Positions 33,804 through 47,300 of a DNA stretch of 64,000 nt are shown one piece after another. A program made the translations under genes and the position numbers. The notes below the pieces were generated by a model. It searched no databases and was not told the DNA's origin. It saw nothing but the letters and a program-made list of their open reading frames with translations. The DNA comes from Styela clava (Eukaryota > Chordata > Ascidiacea > Stolidobranchia > Styelidae): NCBI RefSeq assembly GCF_964204865.1, contig NC_135256.1, positions 24,022,703 through 24,086,702 on the forward strand, written 5' to 3'. How positions within the stretch are numbered: position 1 is the first letter of the stretch; each line of letters starts with the position of its first letter.

Positions 33804-36800
33804 CAATAGATATAATGCTATGCAATGTGTTGTTACATATGGATTCCAACAACGCAGGGCTGCAATTGTACGTAAGTAGTTTATTCTTGTTCTTGCTACA
33901 TATTATCAAATTATTATCTCATCTCCGCTGTGGGGCGCTCGTGTTTTGCTGTACAATTTTTATTGGTGAATTGCACAAGGGTTGTGCATTTATAAATATA
34001 TCATATGTCTCTTATATCGATAGTGGTAAACGAGTAAAATAATTTATTTATTGTTAAAAAAGTTTCTATTAAAGGAGTGATGCGTAAAATATCTTTTAGG
34101 CAACCTTCGCCACTCTGGCAATTATCGATTGTAGTTTCGCATTAATTAATCAATTTATAATGCATATTACGCACAGCACTAAAACTTTTTAAACTATTTC
34201 ACAACGGCATCTGCCCAAAAGTATATATAGTATAGGTGTGTAAGAAAACACAACATAAAATCATAATCCCTGGCCCATGCGTAAGCAAGTAAGCAATATC
34301 TGGTTGTATCAATGTGCAATTATGCATGGGTAACTGCTGTGTATAGCAAAAACGTAGTAAACAGCAATTTGCATTAGTGAGTTGGGTGATTATGACCTGA
34401 ATCCTTAGGGTCCTTGACATACATTGGTGAACTATTATTCATTTTTCAATCATTTATATATTATAAATGCTCACTTTAGAATAAAATTGGTTTAACATTT
34501 TATAACTGATGTTTGTTTAATTTTTTAATCAGGAATTCCAGCCCCAATATGGTCGAACAAATGAAATTTTTAAAATTTGAAAAACTCTGCTCCATTTACT
34601 TGAACAAATATGCTAATTTAAATGATGTAAACGATTTTGACCGTAATAATGCCTCTATTATTTAAATAAGACAATATCTATACTAATTTATCTTAAAACA
34701 ACGAATCTAACAATGATATTCTCTACTATTTCAGATCGTTTTCCATCGTAGACCCGTTTATTTAGAGAAAATTAGAATGATAATATTATTCATCAGTTAT
34801 GTTCTATTTACCAGTAGTAATTGGAGCATGTCAAGCCCCTTGCACCCCCCTCCACGCCCCTCGTGACTCGAAGTGGGTTTAATAACATTTTCTTGTGTCA
34901 TGACGTTTTATTACAGCCGTGAGTTCTTTAAGTGTTTTAAAATTCAACCTACCATCCAAAATACTTGTGTGATTACTGTACGTATCTTACATGTAAATAA
35001 ATTTCGTATTTCAAGCATTTTTTATAAAAATTTATATTTCTTATCGTCCAAATCCGGCCTTGATTGTGTACCATTAACTTTGTTCATGGTAAAATTATTC
35101 CACTAGCACGTCCTATGTAAATTATTCAATATATTTGCATGGAGGCTTTGAAGTTATTCCAATCGGTCTTAAAAGTTTGCTTGAAGCCAACGAATATCCA
35201 TGACACGCTCTAGTCAACCGATGGAATTCAATTAGCTTTCTTTGAGACATACTTTCGCGGACGAACCCAAATGGAATATGGCATGGTTTCAAAAGCACAA
35301 TTTGGCAGAGTTTGAATAATCGTTGGTGAAGAAACATAAAAAGCTACTAAAATCATCAAAACAAATCCTAATACACTTGTGTACTGATCAGAATCAAATA
35401 CCAAAATTCATATTTTATTTATATGCATTTGAAAACCTTGTTACTCGTTGTGATTGTCATTATTTAAAGCCCTCTGTCCACTTCTGGAGATATTTAAAAT
35501 CTGTAACATGAATTATTCAGCCTCAATTCACTGCTTCACTTAGTGCAAGTGTCTGTGTATGATTTTGATAATATAATGCACTTCAAATGTGTTGTAATGG
35601 CGCCAGGTTCAGCTACAATAGTAATATTTTATTAGAAAATGGCGAAGTGTGTGATCCATCCCAACTCCTAACTTCCTTGATAGAGCGCCCGAGGTAATGT
35701 AATTTTCGTTTACTCGTTCTTGTTTTTAACATGTGGTCTTGCATGTACTTTGAAAAATTTTCAGAGATATACATATATTAGAAAAAATTATGGCGTAGTG
35801 AAAATATTAACGCGAATAAAACCTAGCTTCAACTAATGTAATGTATATTGCTCTGTTGAGACTTGCATTCTGTGACGAAAAAATTGCGTGCAATCTTGAA
35901 ATACTGGGAAACAGTAATCCCATATTTTAATGAACAATACGAAAATCCTGCAAAACTCGTTTTCAATACTTGTTTCAATGTTTCGCATTTTATAAAATCA
36001 AGTTTGAAATATACCTTGGATGAACTTGGTTGGAGGCAAGCGACATTATCGTTTCACGTAGTTTGAAGATTAAAATCGTGGATGTGCGCGCGCCGTTCTT
36101 CTCGCTTTATTTTGAAAGTCACATTCTGATCCTTGTGCCAAAGCCGTCTCTTTGTGGTCCAGACACTGCGTCATCCATCTCGCACTGCGCCGTGTTTTTG
36201 AGCGAGGACCTGCGTTGGCTGGATGCCAACAACCTCGACAGCACGTTTCTCGACACAGGCTTTTAATACTTTGGTACTGGGTGCGGTTCTAGCGATTAAG
36301 AGCCTTTTACGCCTCTATGCATTTTATGTATTGTATACACAGGCTAATAACCCTTTCATTTTTTGAGGCGAACTTGAGGTAGCGAGGTCCTTTGTATAGA
36401 AGCAAAATTGCATAGAAGAGTGAACACATTATTGTATTGGTATAGTCAATATACATCAAAGACGAACAATTACATGGCGAAATAGTGAAATTGCATTCTT
36501 GCTCGACAATATAATTTCAATAATAAAGAAGAAAAAAGGTATTTTTGCTATAACAATAAACTAATTTTGTTTTATTGCGTTGTAGGAATTTTTCTTGCCT
36601 CTTTTTCTTTTTGTAGTTCGCTTTTTCACAAGAAAATAAAGCATTGTATTTTATTTCCAGCGTCGGATTCTGTCTCTCGCAGAAAGTAAACGTGATTCAT
36701 TCGTATATTTTTCACAATTGCATTTTCGAAAACTATCGTCGGTAGACCAACTCACAAAATTCAGCTTAGGGAATACTTTTTGAGGGGGATTACTTATTAT

Positions 36801-39800
36801 ATATATACTTACATATAGTTTAGATAAGTTTCACATGATTCAAAGTTGGGTTAGTAATTTTGGCATTTCCGACAATAATTTCGACTTGGCGACGGAATTG
36901 AAGGAATTCGGTCGCTCATTATTGATTTATAGATTTGTCTAGACGGAAGAGTTCACTCAAGCCTACAGCCTTGAATACTATTTCGTGGAATAGTAATAAA
37001 ATGCCTCCCGCGGTCATAACGGATTTGGGAAAGCCGCAGGGTTACGTTGAGGACATTGTTGTCGAGGTTGGCAAACTTCCAAATACTTGTCATCTGTCAC
37101 GTTGGGCAAAGTGGTTTATGTTACATTGGCTTGACCGGAAGTTATATATATATAATAAATAACACTATATCGAATTTGATGTTTCATTTTTTTTAAATTA
37201 TTGTCCTATTATGAATTGAGTACATGTATTGCATTGTAGTTGAATAAGTATTGGCTACTGGCCAAACACGCCATACAACATTTAAACTGAAAACTTTGTT
37301 GATCCTGGCTGATTGAACTTCATCAGAGAACGCCACACATAACAATGTAGTTCTGTCAAAAGGATTATCTGATTTGGTATGTCGTTTGCGAGTGAACGGG
37401 TCCGTTTAACGCGTCCGTTTATTCGAATAAGCATGCGAATGTTTATTGGATGTATGATGAAATATTAGTCACAATGTGTTGCATTTATGTAAAAGTTGTC
37501 ACGTTTTGGCTTACGCACGTCATTCTCGTCCCATTAGGCTTCTTGGCCACGTCTATCCGGTATAGACGAATCTCATGCATATACTGTATGCGTGACCCAT
37601 GTCACAGATGTGGCCACATGTGCGTAAGAAGTGATCATGCTTTATATAATATTTCATATTTATTTTAGTACTAAATTAAAAAAATAATCGTGTTTCCCCA
37701 TACGCAATATTCGTGTAATGGCATGATCAAGTACAAAATAATGGCTGGCAATTGTCCAGAATAGTTTATGGCGAGTTCGTTGTCATGCAGAAAAGTGCAT
37801 GAACCCGAGTAGAATTATTCACGCAAGAATGTGACATTTTCAGCAGACCTAATTTTGGCAGCAATCTTTGAACATGTAAAAATCAAGTCTATTTTGAGGT
37901 TTCCGTGTAAAAAATCTAGTTCGAAAATCTAGCTTTAAGGCATATCTATAGCTGCGAGTTCAGAATATAGGAAGAAAGCAAAATACTGCGAACAACTTTC
38001 AAATTTGTTTGGATTCTGAAACCGATATATTTTCATTATTGTCAATATCTTGTATGTTTAAATGAATTACAAGAATTGATAACTGAATTACTAAAATAAA
38101 AATACGGGAGCTGTATTGAGTTGGATACAGTATCAGGCAAACGCCGTACAGCCATAATACATAATTTCTATGTATATGTTGCTACCGTAAAACGATTAAT
38201 GGGCAATAGAAGTACAGTTCATGATAAGTTTAACAGAAATTGCCAACTTGACTTGGTTGTAGAATAACGAATATTACGTGATTAGAATTACTCGTTCTCA
38301 AATATGATTTTTGTTTCCACTTGATTCAAATTTGCCCAACGTATAGATGAATAAGTACAAATTACCGTATGGGCTTTTTGATTATTATTTATGCAAAATC
38401 TATTGCTTTAAATTTCATTAATCCTACATTTAACCACGAATTAGCAATTTGGCATGAATTCAGTTAAACTCGTTTCAGGATGCCGATTGAGTAAGCTGGG
38501 CTGTGAGGGTCAGTAAGTCTTTTAATCATAAAATAGATTAGGCATCAGGCTTACAGACTTTAACGACATGATAGACATTTGATGCCGAGTTCATATTCGC
38601 ATATAGTCCTTTTCCGGCAATTCACGTATTTTTGTGCATGAGCTGGTATGCAATCCCCTAACGCTCTTATAAACTAAGAAAGAGGAAATTACACATGTTA
38701 TGGACGGTAGCTATTGAATATTTTAGTATTGGTCGAAGTCAAGGAATAGCTATTGAATTCAACGGTATAGTGAGTATAGAAATATAATAATAACGGATTT
38801 AATACCATTGGAGATAATATTCTAAACATACTGTATTCGTGAATACTTGATGGATATATATAAATTTAGTATCATCTATGGGCAAGCGTATAATGAGCAG
38901 GAACACAATATACCATTTGCAAATATTTCTGTGTCATAGAAGGTATAAGAGGAAACACAAGTTATATAAAATGCATGTTAGTGAATAATAATAATTTTGT
39001 AACCTGAGAGAGTAAATTTATACGAGTGTTGAAAGTAATATATACGTCTATAGATAAACATAAGTTTAGACACGGATTGCAGCTGTATATACTTTAATAT
39101 ATATTCAAATGACGAATTTTGTCAAATACATATTTGAAGCCAAGTTTCTTCATTGACCCCGTTGTTCCCCGTGGTATATTTGTAATTGTTTGGTGAATTT
39201 GATTGGATTTTGATTATTCAGTGTTAAACAATTGAGGGCAAAAGATTTTGCTGCCATGTACTATTGTGAGTTTATTTCCTCCAGGTACTTCTATTTTCTA
39301 TATACTACTTTTTTATGCACAACTCACACATGGGCCATTTGTCTCCCGTTACAAATTTTGGCATCTGCGATGTGTTTATAAAAATCTATTTTATTCTGCA
39401 ACAAAATTAGGTGAAGTGTCTTTGATGGATATAACAAGCCTTCCATTACGCCACTCTGTCAGCATGTTGTAATTTTAAGAAAAGAGTAAATTACCAATCA
39501 CCATGAGAATATCATCATTGTCATTATAAGCCATACTCAATATGACTGAAGGGCTTCTTAACTAAAGTAACATTACGTGATTGACGATGTCACGTTGACG
39601 AATTCTATTATATTTTGTTATTTATTGCACGTTTTTATATTATTGATTTTCTGTTGTTCCGTGTTGTTGAATGCTGCCACTTGACTAATTTTAACTAACA
39701 CCTTTGATTGACATCTTTGCACTTAGAAATGCTCTTGACAAGCAGGTACTTAGATATACAAAGCAACTCTGATTAAAAAAAATCGAAATTCAGAGTGAGA

Positions 39801-41364
39801 TGAATTCTATTGCTGGTGAGAAGCTTTAAGCTTTTGGTGATTTGTTGATAGAATTACAAAGTTAACAGCTTCATTTGTTAACAAAGTTGTCGGTGATTCC
39901 GTTTTAGATAAGACAACCCGCAATCTTGAAAATGGACTTATCACATAACGTTAAACACATTAATAGTGGGGAAATTTTCTCAACAGTCGGCGATCAGAAC
40001 ATGGAAGTTTTAATATACAGAGGCAGACAAAAGTGGTAAATATTATGAACGTTTACTCAAAAATAGACGAATAAAAAGGCGGAGTCAAAAACATAAAACA
40101 ACCGTGGCGTCATGAAAGTATGCACGCAATGAAAAGGAGATTGTGGGATGTTAAAGACCATGAGTGCTTGAATATGATGAATAGTTCGTCATTGTATAGT
40201 TTAAAAGACATTTAAAGCAATAGAAAATATAGGTATTCCATAAAGTTCCCTCTTACTAGCGACGCCGTTGCTATAGGTTGAACACCATGAACAATACCAG
40301 TATTTCCAAATTAACTTTAGTTGCACTTTTTTAATTTACGGTGGCCATTTTGTTCCCTGTCCTGGGGCTCATAAGATAGTAACCGACTGTTTTGTATAGT
40401 AATGTTAAAGCAAATTAGGCAGCAGTTTCGATTTTATCTCTCAAATCTGTGATATAATTTTTGTGAGTCAAAATCAAATTGTATAAAAATGACTGCTTCA
40501 TATATTAGCAAATTTATAAAGGATAGAATATACGACTAAAACCTAATAATATAGCTTTGTTGTTTAACTTCTGACTGTGAAAAATTGTACATCATTTGCA
40601 CAGGCAAACATCATCCAGTGATATTCTGTTACCATACGATTACTCAATTTGTATATAGTGGTATTACTCTTTCCTCACGCAATCGAATGTTGTAGTATAG
40701 TTCTCGGACCAGACAAAATGGTCGAACCCTCTGCAGAACTTAGCTCATAGAAAAGTTCGTCACAAATCTCAGAGAAAACTACGACTGTTACATTTGTCCA
40801 ACATTAGTTTTGTATAATATATCATTATTTTTGTTTGTGAGGCATGATATTTCTTTGAACGCAGTATTAGCGCTGTTTATAAAAACTTTTATTATATGCC
40901 AAATTATGGTTTTTAAAAAACCATAAATGTTTGTTAATAACTTATCGTATTTATTAGAATATTGATTAAAATTAACACGGTACGTAATTCTAGTTCGATT
41001 TCATCTGCGATGGAAGCCTATAGCACAAACCAACTATGACAATTGAACCGAACGATTCCTCGGAACGAGATTGTAATCTTTCGTGCTTTAGGCTATAGTT
41101 TATCATATTTATATAGTTATAGCAATCTACTTACGTCGGCTGAAACGGGAATGTGTATTGCAGGTGGTAATCATTTCTGTCATCGTCCTGTTTGCGTTAT
41201 ATGTACTGCATGTTTAATATTTCAATTCTGCATTTCAACCGCTGACCATGTTTTAAGGGCGAAATTTTCAACATCGCGTAAAATAATTGTTTTTGTTTTG
41301 TTGCAACGTTTAGTTTATTGTCATTTTATTTTTTAGATTTCTGGAAATTATATTTAAGCATAGC
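33804..41364. other. Long intergenic region without a supported gene
   Basis: About 7.5 kb of mostly AT-rich DNA. A GC-richer island at 36085-36260 is open in one plus-strand frame and is noted as a finding. A fold-back motif (CTTACGCAC and GTGCGTAAG) lies at 37509-37628. The last few hundred bases should hold the promoter and any 5' untranslated exon of the Kelch gene; an acceptor-like TTTTTTAG ends at 41337, 27 bases before its ATG. Confidence 0.4.
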
Positions 41365-44300
41365 ATGGCATGTTCTACAACTAGTTCTCCGATGCAAATC
41401 AAGACGGAACCAGTTGATACTGATTTATTCGAGGGAAGCGCGACAAGGTATTACTTTGTTCTGTTTTTATTCTGCTTTCCTATTCTTTTTTATTCGCAGT
41501 TTTGATGAGTCCGGTAGGTACAGATGGTTTCCCGCCGGACTATTCAATCATTACCCATGCAGTCACTTGTAAGCCATGTTCATATATCGCGTCCAAACTT
41601 TAATCTGAGCAGAAACCTCAAGCATCGAAAGCCATATTTGGTTAAAGATGTTTTATGACTGCATTGTTATATTCATGTTTGCTTACAATAGGGTACTGGG
41701 TACGTAAACCGTATATAGACCGCATTGTTAACCGCAGATGGCTAACGAGGTTAGTCAGTTGGCGATTATCATATGCTTTTTTCGAAAAATCTTTATGGCT
41801 GGATTGTAATGCCTATATCTATATCCAGCAATGATTTTTCTTAATAGAGGCAGCTATAGAATCTTGTTAGAAATCACAAATACCCGACATATTTTGGACT
41901 CTCGAAGGATTTATTTTTTTCGGATGTTAGCTCTAACTCTGAAATAGAAATCAATTCCATACTAATTGGACATAAGTGCATATATTATTTCAGTTATCAA
42001 AGATACGGAACACCCATGACGTCATCGCCCACTGGAGTAGATAGCACGACAGTATCAACCAATGGGAAGGTCGCTAATTCTGGTGTATCGCCCCCACCCC
42101 TGAAGAAACTCTTAGTACAGGTGACAATAACTTTTTCAGGTTTCATATAGTAATTGTTCGATACAGTGGCGCAGCCAGTATTTATTTAAACGGAAGGAAG
42201 GGGGTTTAGAAGAAATTAAAACTGCGCCCTCTTCCACCTTTTCACAAGAGCGATATACATTGTTGGGCGATATTATATAATTATCATTTCCAAATATAAT
42301 ATTTTGTTTTCTTAGTGAGGGAGCCTTTCCACACACTTATAATATTTTTATATTCGCGAATCACGATCATTAACCCGACTTATTTTGGACAGAACGAATC
42401 TCCCACTGGAATACACAAGAAATGCAACGATTGTTATGATTCACCAACTTATCGAAAGACTCCACGGGGATCTACGTCCAGTTCCAGCACACCTTCAGTC
42501 GGCCCGTCCCCTGTCAGTCCACGCGACAAAATTCCAAGCACTTACGAACATTTTGAAGGTTCTCATTCTTCAAGCATGCTGCATACGATGAATGAAATGA
42601 GAAGATCAAGAAAATTTGTTGACATAATATTGGTGGTGAAAGGGAAAGAGTTACCTTGCCATAAGGTTTGTGTGTCAAAACTTCTGTTCTTTGAATCAAA
42701 TATTCCAACTAATTTCCATATCACGATGGCAAATATATAGACTGAGATCAATTGCAGGTGTATTTGATCATCTCAGTTTATCGAGCCACTATCAAATTCG
42801 AATATTTGTATACGTTATTTTAAAATTTTCCATGATGAAAATGATTCTATTAATCATAATACGTTTGAACGTATTGTTCAAGGGTGTGCAACAGGCGGCC
42901 CGCAAAGACACTCAGTGTGGCCCTTGTCAACACTCAGATTTTTTCGCGTCAAGCATAAAATCCTAATCCGACAGATAAAAATACATACTGTTTTTTTGCT
43001 CTTGTCGCTGCGTTAAATCTTTCGCCGTTTTGCACGGTGCATTTTTTATTGTATGGATAAGTGATAGTCGCATTCTCTTCACTTTCCTTTCCCGCAAATT
43101 TTTTTGTGTGGCCCAGCTAGATGTCTGAAGTTGGTTATATGGCCCACCGATAAGAAATGTTGCACACCCCTGGTATAGATACTGTTACATACTCAGCCAT
43201 ACATAAATCAGTATCAGTTTCATGTAAACTGATCATGTAAATTTGTAAAACATCATTTTTCGTATTGTCTTTCTGTAAATAGCTTGTGTGTATATGGGCG
43301 TGTTTGTATGGCTCATTCAACTTTGGGATTAATTTGGCTTAAAAAACAAATGACAAAATGACAGAAAACCGGACACATACTTCAATAGCATTCAAAACAT
43401 CGGATCAGTTAGCTCCCCCAAATCAATATTCTCGTTGCAAATCATTAAGGCGGTATAAATAGAGAACCCACATCGTCAGAACATATTAATTGAACGTTAA
43501 ACAGATTGCATGTGAAGATGAACCAGATTTATATTCACCACAGGCACATGCACAACATAAATTAGTGATTGCCGCAGCAAATTTACTTTGCATGAACTTA
43601 GCAGGAAACAGCTCGAAAAATCATGCGTTGACTCCGCGTGGTAAATAGTGATCTTGCGAGTTAGCCTACTGATAGAAGTTGCTTGCGTAATATATGTCAT
43701 GGACATTCTCAATATAAGGTAATATAAACATTGACTATACCAAAAGTTCATATAAATAAGTTTTGTGATCACTCGATGGTAACAACCAAAGATATTGCTT
43801 CCAAAATATCCATTTCTCTTTTCCACATACCTATTATCTATTTATGAAAAGGACAATCACAAAAGAACTTTTATTTTTGAATGCTAGTGTATTGCAATTG
43901 ACAGCGCTGACTTGTATACTGCTCATCAAAACTTCAGAGCCTGCAATAAGATAAAAATATTCCTATGTAAAACTGATGAAATAGTTAAAACTACGTAAGT
44001 CTTTTTGTCAGAATGATCGCGTGTGATTGTACCGAAAACCGCACAGACATTTATGTAATGTCATACTTGGCCGGGAATATTCTTCACTCCGGTATCGAAA
44101 AAGCGTTTATATAAACTTGTTTGGCAAAAGTCCAATCTCTGCAACTTGACCTGAGGGGAATATTGAGTAGTTTGAACTGAATAGATGACATTTGTTAAAA
44201 TTACTGCGTGGAGTGAAAACACGTTTTTCCTTTATAAAACAAGTGAATACAAGTATATTAAGAAGCAAGAATTATAGGATGTTGTCAATATGAAACTAAA

Positions 44301-47300
44301 TCATTGTTATGATGGTTCGTGTCATTCGCGAGAGTCTAATGCTACAACTTACTGAAGGTCTTGTTGCAAAAAAACTGAAAATATCGTTACTGATCGTCCA
44401 GAGCCTCAACATGATACTGTCGTATTGGTGGCTTACCGGAAATTTCAACTGGCATCAGTTTACGGAGTTATATTTGATTTATCCATGTCACTATGGCGAA
44501 ACTTATTTTTCAGAGTATATTTACTATTGCTATTAGGTGTTCTTTTAAAAGCGGACAAGTTTTATGGTTTTGCTACGACATATATAAGGACTTTAAGTGA
44601 AAAAAATGATTAATGAAATGTCCAAATATAATAAATTCAACTTACTACTTTAGTGTTGATGATGTGAATCAGAGAATTAATAGTAAATTTTTAACTGTAT
44701 ATTAGTCAAAAAGAATGATTTAGGCACTTTTTGTTTGCCTTGTTCATTTTATCAATGTCATAGAAAATATAAACGCTTGCCAGGAAATTGGAACCATATA
44801 AATGCTTCCTGTATTTTCAACAGATGGCGTTGTATACGCGTAGCCATATGGATGGCCCGGCAAAGTTTCGCACTTCCATTATAGTTCATTGCAGAACGCA
44901 ACTCGCCTTGTGCCGGTTCATCACCCAACCCCTACACGGAGTAACATATATATTATTTGATCTTCTGATCTTCGAACTGTTGTGTAAATAAGACTATATA
45001 TATCCAACATGAAGATTTCCGATGGCAAAATCTGAATTTCATTTAATCGTATAAGGTAAAAAAAATGAAGTGAGTTTTGTTGTCAACTATTCAAAATCTC
45101 AGATTCGCTATATACTTAAAGTCTCTTCGTTGAAAATTATTGTTTTGACCGCATGATTTTGTTGAAATATTCCCAAGATTGAACCGATAAATTGTTTTTT
45201 GAACTAGAAATAAAGCAAAACTTCAGAAATGACTCCAGGTGTGAAAAAGTTTAATTTTGATAAAAAATCATCTTTTGATTAGAAACGTTTACATGCAAAA
45301 TATGTGTTTATTTCAATTTTATAATTTTGATACCTCTTGAAAGGTTGTTTATACATTTTTATAAAAACATCTGAGAAAGTTGATAACGGAATATATTGGC
45401 ATAATTCCATAGAGATATTTCAGGTTAAATTTGTATTATATGGAAAATGAACTGTGAAATGCTAAAATATTGCCAGAATTGATTCCAAGTGAAGGTTATG
45501 TTTACTCTCATATGGTGTGAAAAGTAACGGTTTGATTCATGTAATTAAATCATTGTTGTTGGCTAATTGCCTGAATTTGAATCAGAAACCAGGTCCCTTT
45601 GCACGCAATGTTGACCTAAAAATATATACTTTGGGAATAAATTGGGATAAATATGCCAATCAAAGCATTGAAATAGGCTGTTGAGCTCAATACAGATACT
45701 GAATTCTCCATAAATTGTCAACGATCCAAATCAGTCTTCAAAATGTGTGATCGGGGATAATATATGCGATTAATGGGGAATAAGACTTTACTCTTAAAAA
45801 TATTAATTGTATTTTCAATGTAATTTGAAACTTTAATACAAAACTATTTATGCTATATGATTGAGAAGGGCCGCCACGGACATAATATTTGCATTTTTTT
45901 TCTTCAAGTGTATGAGATCATATATGTTCCATCTTGATGTTTGTTCAACCCGTTTGTGCAAATTCACCAGATAATTGATACTTATGAATTCCATCACAAA
46001 AATACTGAATATATAATGACACTATGTTAAATTCTCTACTATCTATATACTATATACTACATGACTAGAAACGGTTGTATCTTACTCAATAAGACTATTT
46101 GATTGTCATAAGGTTGATAACAAGTTATTCGGAAAAGTTCAAACCAATTCAAATTGACAAAAATGAATTTTTACTCAATTTTGTGATAACTTATATTTAG
46201 AACTGGCATATTTAATGATTGTAGATTACGGAAGTTGTATCCCGATTACCCAAATCAGCCAATCGCTTCGTCGGACAGGACCTTGTTCCTGTAATTTTAT
46301 TCACGATTTGGAGGAAGTTTTGATATATTGCTCAATTTCTAATACGATGAAATTGGTATTTAATTAATTGGTTAAAATTTATGATTCCTATTTGTTTGCA
46401 CTACCTGATTCTGCAGTTTTCAAAATTATGTGGACAATAATGTACGCTAAATATATGTGATATAACAGTGCTTTGCATTTTTACTTGGAGGTACGGAAAA
46501 TATATCGATGTATCGAAAGTGTTCAATGACGATTATCACAAAATAAAATATATATGCTTTTATGAAAGATAAGAATTATTTTCAGCAAATAAATTTAAAT
46601 ATTTCCACGCCCACTCGTTTAAAATCGCAACGTACATTTTTAATGTCCTAAATGTTATCCGCTTTACTTGAATTTAAATTTTTTTACATCTGTAAACAAA
46701 ATGGAGGGCACGTACTTCTAAGTGAATATCACGCAAGATAATCTCTTATCACAAAGTTATGTCGTCCTAACACCCAGTTTCTTTGCCTGATTGAAAATAT
46801 AAACTTTTGATCACAGTTCACCGACTTAAATCTGAAACTTACTTATTCCATTGGCCCATGACGTTTATTACAATATATACGTGTGAAAACTGGCATCCTA
46901 TTTTCAAACAAATGTTCATGGGTATTTATAACTTTCATAATAGTGAAAGGATTTCATTTTTTTATTTGTAAATTCAATTTAATATATCAGCACCCGTGAT
47001 GCCCACGTCATTCCGAAGTGCTCTGTTAATTATTGGCCGCACTCGAAATTTGTGAGACTATATTTCCTATCTCAGGAACCCGTTTTTGTTTTGTAATGAT
47101 ATATTATAGCTAATTTATCGAGAAACATTATGGCCGCATGCAAATAACATTATTAACAATGAAAGGGTCATAGATTAGGTTTGTAAATCGGTGTGGTTTG
47201 TTAAGCTTTTGTAAAAACTTTTTGTTGACGAGGTGTCTATAAAAATTAATACGTCATTTTGTCGGGGTATAAAATGCAATCAACCAGATAACCATCACTG

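Noticed and set aside
42163-42250. CAGTGGCGCAGCCAG as the start of another hAT copy
   Set aside because: No matching right end or target duplication was found, so it is not listed as an element.
44309-44613. Hydrophobic frames resembling membrane segments
   Set aside because: They are intronic, overlap each other in different frames, and have no recognisable domain.
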